A stretch of 64,000 nt of DNA from assembly GCA_041905405.1 (NCBI GenBank), contig JAYRLC010000004.1, positions 169,822 through 233,821 of the forward strand. The letters run 5' to 3'. Numbering within the stretch: position 1 is the stretch's first letter; each line of letters begins with the position of its first letter. The translations under genes were made by a program, and so were the position numbers. This document shows positions 63,201 to 64,000 of this stretch, one piece after another. The notes below the pieces were generated by a model. It saw only the letters and a list, made by a program, of their open reading frames with translations, did not search any database and was not told the origin of the DNA. This stretch comes from RAM1 sp041905405. Its GTDB lineage: Bacteria > Pseudomonadota > Gammaproteobacteria > Burkholderiales > Burkholderiaceae_C.

Positions 63201-64000
63201 ACCGACGCGCTGAACCAGACAAGCGCGCTGAACTACGACGCAGCGGCGCGACTGACGGGTGTGGTGAACCAGGCGGGGGTGACGATTGAGGGGTATGGCT
63301 ACGACAGCCAGGGCCGGGTCACCCGCATCACTGACGCACTGGGACGCAATACAACCATCCGCTACGACAGCAGCGGCCGGGTCGACCAGGTAACCGACCG
63401 CAAAGGCCAGACGACCAGCATCACCTACGACGCACGGGGTCAGATCAGCCAGATCGGCAAACCGGGCCAAAGCATCAGCTACCAGTACGACGTGGTGGGG
63501 CGCCTGACCGAAGTGCGCGACGCCAGCACCGTGAGCACACACCAGTACGACGCGGTGGACCGACTGACGCAGATCGACACGACGACGAGCGCGGGAACGC
63601 ACCGGCTTGCCTACGAATACGACAGCCTTGATCGTGTGAAGCAGCGCACACTCAGCGGCACGGGCATCGCAACACCCGAAACAACGATCTACGAATGGGA
63701 CCTGACGGGTCGAATCCTGAGCCACAGCACGACCATCGGCGGGCAAGCGCACAAGACGAGTTACCAGTACGACGCGGCGGGTCGTCTTGCCGCGCGCAAA
63801 GTGCAAGCTGGAGCCCAGCAAGACCTGATCACGCAACGCTATGGCTACGACAGCGCCGAGCGTCTCGCACAGATTAAATACATCAAGGCTGAAGGCACGG
63901 GGCAAGAACAGCTCATCGAGCAGATTGACTACGGTTACGACGCCAAGGGTCAGCGCACCAGCAAGACGACGCTGAACAACAACGGCACCGGGGTGAACGA
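57246..64000 (+). CDS. Giant Ig/RHS repeat protein, C-terminus beyond window
   Basis: The frame opens at ATG 57246 and has no stop before the window end, giving at least 2251 residues. A long signal region with a basic start ends in WLGGLWPAVVQAQ near 46. Four tandem domains of about 90 residues follow, starting near 358, 455, 546 and 643. A BIG2-like segment lies near 735, an IPT/TIG domain near 940 and a carboxypeptidase-regulatory-like domain (GAGVAGVIVRLDTTTQQVV) near 1138. The RHS part begins with GNPVDLYSGQEM near 1394 and FGYGWTSDWDASF; YD repeats such as YDALGRTTGQTDPLGY-type strands continue to the edge. RHS proteins form shells that deliver C-terminal toxins or display adhesins. Whether a toxin follows is not visible. 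Confidence 0.85.
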   Translation, partial: MAGSTGGRAARPMNGAARPWRGALWAVWMVAAVWLGGLWPAVVQAQQAVVAFGPQAVALQPQGNRPASKTDTYTWTRKQGKQANYELEVTNDSPAQAAQGGSRTSEVEVWHNGVKLWGTRDLFRANGQPVAAVRKPITVRKHNDIEVRMKGRAVVRLNLRVTALPVPVRIAELTPQRLEVDHGASGVLTARLEPVPRVAGTLTVATNRDDTADAPRQIRYAAGQQRVAVPVYGEGVGTAQITVRLNDSSDSSRIQVNPAPSRVVALTPLHSVLSQGTTVQYTVAVRPRRAHQAHQVELQSSHPARLAVPARVTIAAGAGSATFVARAGNLGHALVTARLTDRGAQSAASAHAQIVAPAAPRLAALQPATSQIMQGGTAQLSVSLNAVQPRAVTVGLQARNPAVLGVPASVAIAAGQTQAFFTVQGLQPGASGVVAALNGSTAEAAVQVSALPARLDSLLPGTATLMVGATGELRVRLAVAAPAGASVTVALGAQPDGVVQLPAAAYVAPGQQEAPVAVTALAAGQARVSAVLNGVTRTATLIVTPQPPRVEQITPQVLGVQVGASARITVRLSNAPAQAVEVDLTNTQPGVLDAPDTLIIPAGQDEQEFSVLGLVAGQAHVTASLNGTSRAATVTVAAPPPQPARIEPPSQTLPRGKLGQLTLVLDRAAQADAVVALASNNPGVLGLPEQITVPAGELSAQIPLVAQQQGTARITASLNGRAVSATVAVTAAELTAIRLEPPSVQINPGQVVQLRAIGTYSDASTRDITQDAATQWSVTAADAEEDGEPADPAEPIASISADGKLMGLDSGDAVVRAAQAVSPTWAQPSPAPVVGEGTVTVGEPSPLALAASATTLVAAQTATVSIGAPYPAATRAITITLVASGGLQAPAQVLIAPGLTSVNILVQATTAGDATLRATAVPFAPGQLAFTITEPAPTSVRIDAITPTSAPPGAIVTLSGAGFASPASANTVAFSGNVPAVVQSGGATQLLVKVPDTAQSGPITVANTLGTAQSEPFTVVREQDFGLQASPAYLRVMQGSNAVAVLNLATSGTRAYQGLAKLTVSGLPTGVQARFEPATLSAYQTGKLILEAAASAPLATASLTVRAEATLDGLPWVRDNRLVVETIARAGVTGVKGRFITPQGAGVAGVIVRLDTTTQQVVSDAAGNFLLTGLPAGVTTLRFDATPANSLYPIWPYNVTVVAGEVLTAPDWVINPPPADEQFKPISNATQDQQITDERYPGFAVTLPAGVSIVGYDGVKKTRIAVQRIEPDKLPVGPAPIPMKEAYQLYFGTPMGGIPSAPIPVTLPNSAEREPGDKVEIWWFDGSPMGGTGDWKMAGLGTVSPDGKTVASDPGVGLPRFCGVCGLVCLNASGDPKAPKAVQTPPSCPAPEAGNPVDLYSGQEMAGMSGLSCGGRTPLDTGMKYNPVDPFNNVGGIIASFGYGWTSDWDASFLPFAGVQKRLIMPGGQFVNLVDDGTGKYRPADDPRYSGTYAQPAGGTRWEVVHKGGTRWTFDPPAESPVVVRGGQALFLSKVEDASGNVTTIARRPDGRLQSVSAGERGMTMSHDIRGMVTRITDHTGRTQNYEYGPGVRVSKTTDAQGRVTEYGYQGLRTYFNTYGVGSSTIMVTACEAELPGNHWGITSIKYPESDTPTVNTYGTDRILKQTTSTGEEWKFSYKRSGACVAKIIDPPVQEWARFLSVDYTCRAGQPISQRVCTTNGTTSQCTDVQMGTCPEVDSEESRAAGWRFYGGVNLETTVTKPDGQKQVYRFSPKGMTLQETDEQGQSTRHSYDGRNHLIKTTDPLGRETRHEYDAVGNRTASIDALGRRTDTSWDTVLNKPTQHTSYLLGVPSVQGGQQLSYTPVIQSMAYDGKGNVTSVSDPTGIASQISYDSQGQMGTLTLPALANAQSIPTVQAGVAGSVPKTARKLSLAYNAAGDIAAMRDAQGNETRFSTDALGRTTGQTDPLGYNSTSQYNALDQLTQATDALNQTSALNYDAAARLTGVVNQAGVTIEGYGYDSQGRVTRITDALGRNTTIRYDSSGRVDQVTDRKGQTTSITYDARGQISQIGKPGQSISYQYDVVGRLTEVRDASTVSTHQYDAVDRLTQIDTTTSAGTHRLAYEYDSLDRVKQRTLSGTGIATPETTIYEWDLTGRILSHSTTIGGQAHKTSYQYDAAGRLAARKVQAGAQQDLITQRYGYDSAERLAQIKYIKAEGTGQEQLIEQIDYGYDAKGQRTSKTTLNNNGTGVN

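Noticed and set aside
57246..64000. Toxin and immunity pair at the end of the RHS protein
   Set aside because: The YD repeats still run at the window edge. No C-terminal junction, toxin domain or immunity gene can be seen.

Overview
The window is GC-rich, densely packed chromosomal DNA. Gene content and repeat types suggest a betaproteobacterium of the order Burkholderiales, most likely Comamonadaceae-like; this is inferred, not proven. The clues are slmA close to argB, a TRAP/sugar-acid locus, a FadN-type beta-oxidation operon, and several families of short palindromic repeats. I see no rRNA, tRNA, CRISPR array, prophage or insertion sequence.

Layout. (1) 1-10068, minus strand: an overlapping O-polysaccharide operon with manC, wzm, wzt, a hexapeptide acyltransferase, a coiled-coil methyltransferase, a trimodular glycosyltransferase and a glycosyltransferase cut by the window edge. 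It fits an ABC-exported, possibly end-capped O-antigen. A divergent WecA/MraY-type phosphosugar transferase (10183) may start the chain. (2) 11351-15796, plus strand: argB, a two-component pair, slmA and pdeM. (3) 15797-25262: a sugar-acid catabolic locus. A FadR-type regulator with a candidate operator sits between a minus-strand TRAP transporter/UxaA dehydratase/Ldh-type oxidoreductase operon and plus-strand genes for two SDRs and an FAH-family hydrolase. The scheme is uptake, dehydration, oxidation and hydrolytic cleavage to pyruvate and a small acid. (4) 25279-26902: small genes of unclear role.

(5) 27038-37976: a TetR-controlled fatty-acid oxidation operon (acyl-CoA dehydrogenase, DUF2147, FadN-like bifunctional enzyme, thiolase, hydrolase, thioesterase, SDR, DsbA-like isomerase, enoyl-CoA hydratase). 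It is interrupted by a DUF559 nuclease gene bracketed by inverted REP sequences. (6) 38006-41878: a TPR methyltransferase, then an ECF42-like sigma factor module with two DGPF/YciI proteins, a VOC protein and a promoter matching the recalled ECF42 consensus. (7) 42471-50635: a TetR/SDR/acyl-CoA carboxylase/two acyl-CoA dehydrogenases/thioesterase operon for branched or isoprenoid acyl-CoA. Both carboxylase subunit genes carry in-frame REP insertions. (8) 50662-64000: exported proteins, namely a small secreted protein, a Tat-exported vanadium-haloperoxidase-like protein, a 995-residue protein with a single YD segment and a repeated supermodule, a glycine-rich protein, and a giant Ig/RHS protein that runs off the window.

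Repeats are a second theme. There are at least four short repeat families, an approximately 180-base element with 31-base inverted ends present in two copies, and a 41-base-arm hairpin before an acyl-CoA dehydrogenase gene. Several of these have become coding sequence. Coordinates and motifs were read by eye. Function calls rest on motif and family recognition without database searches.
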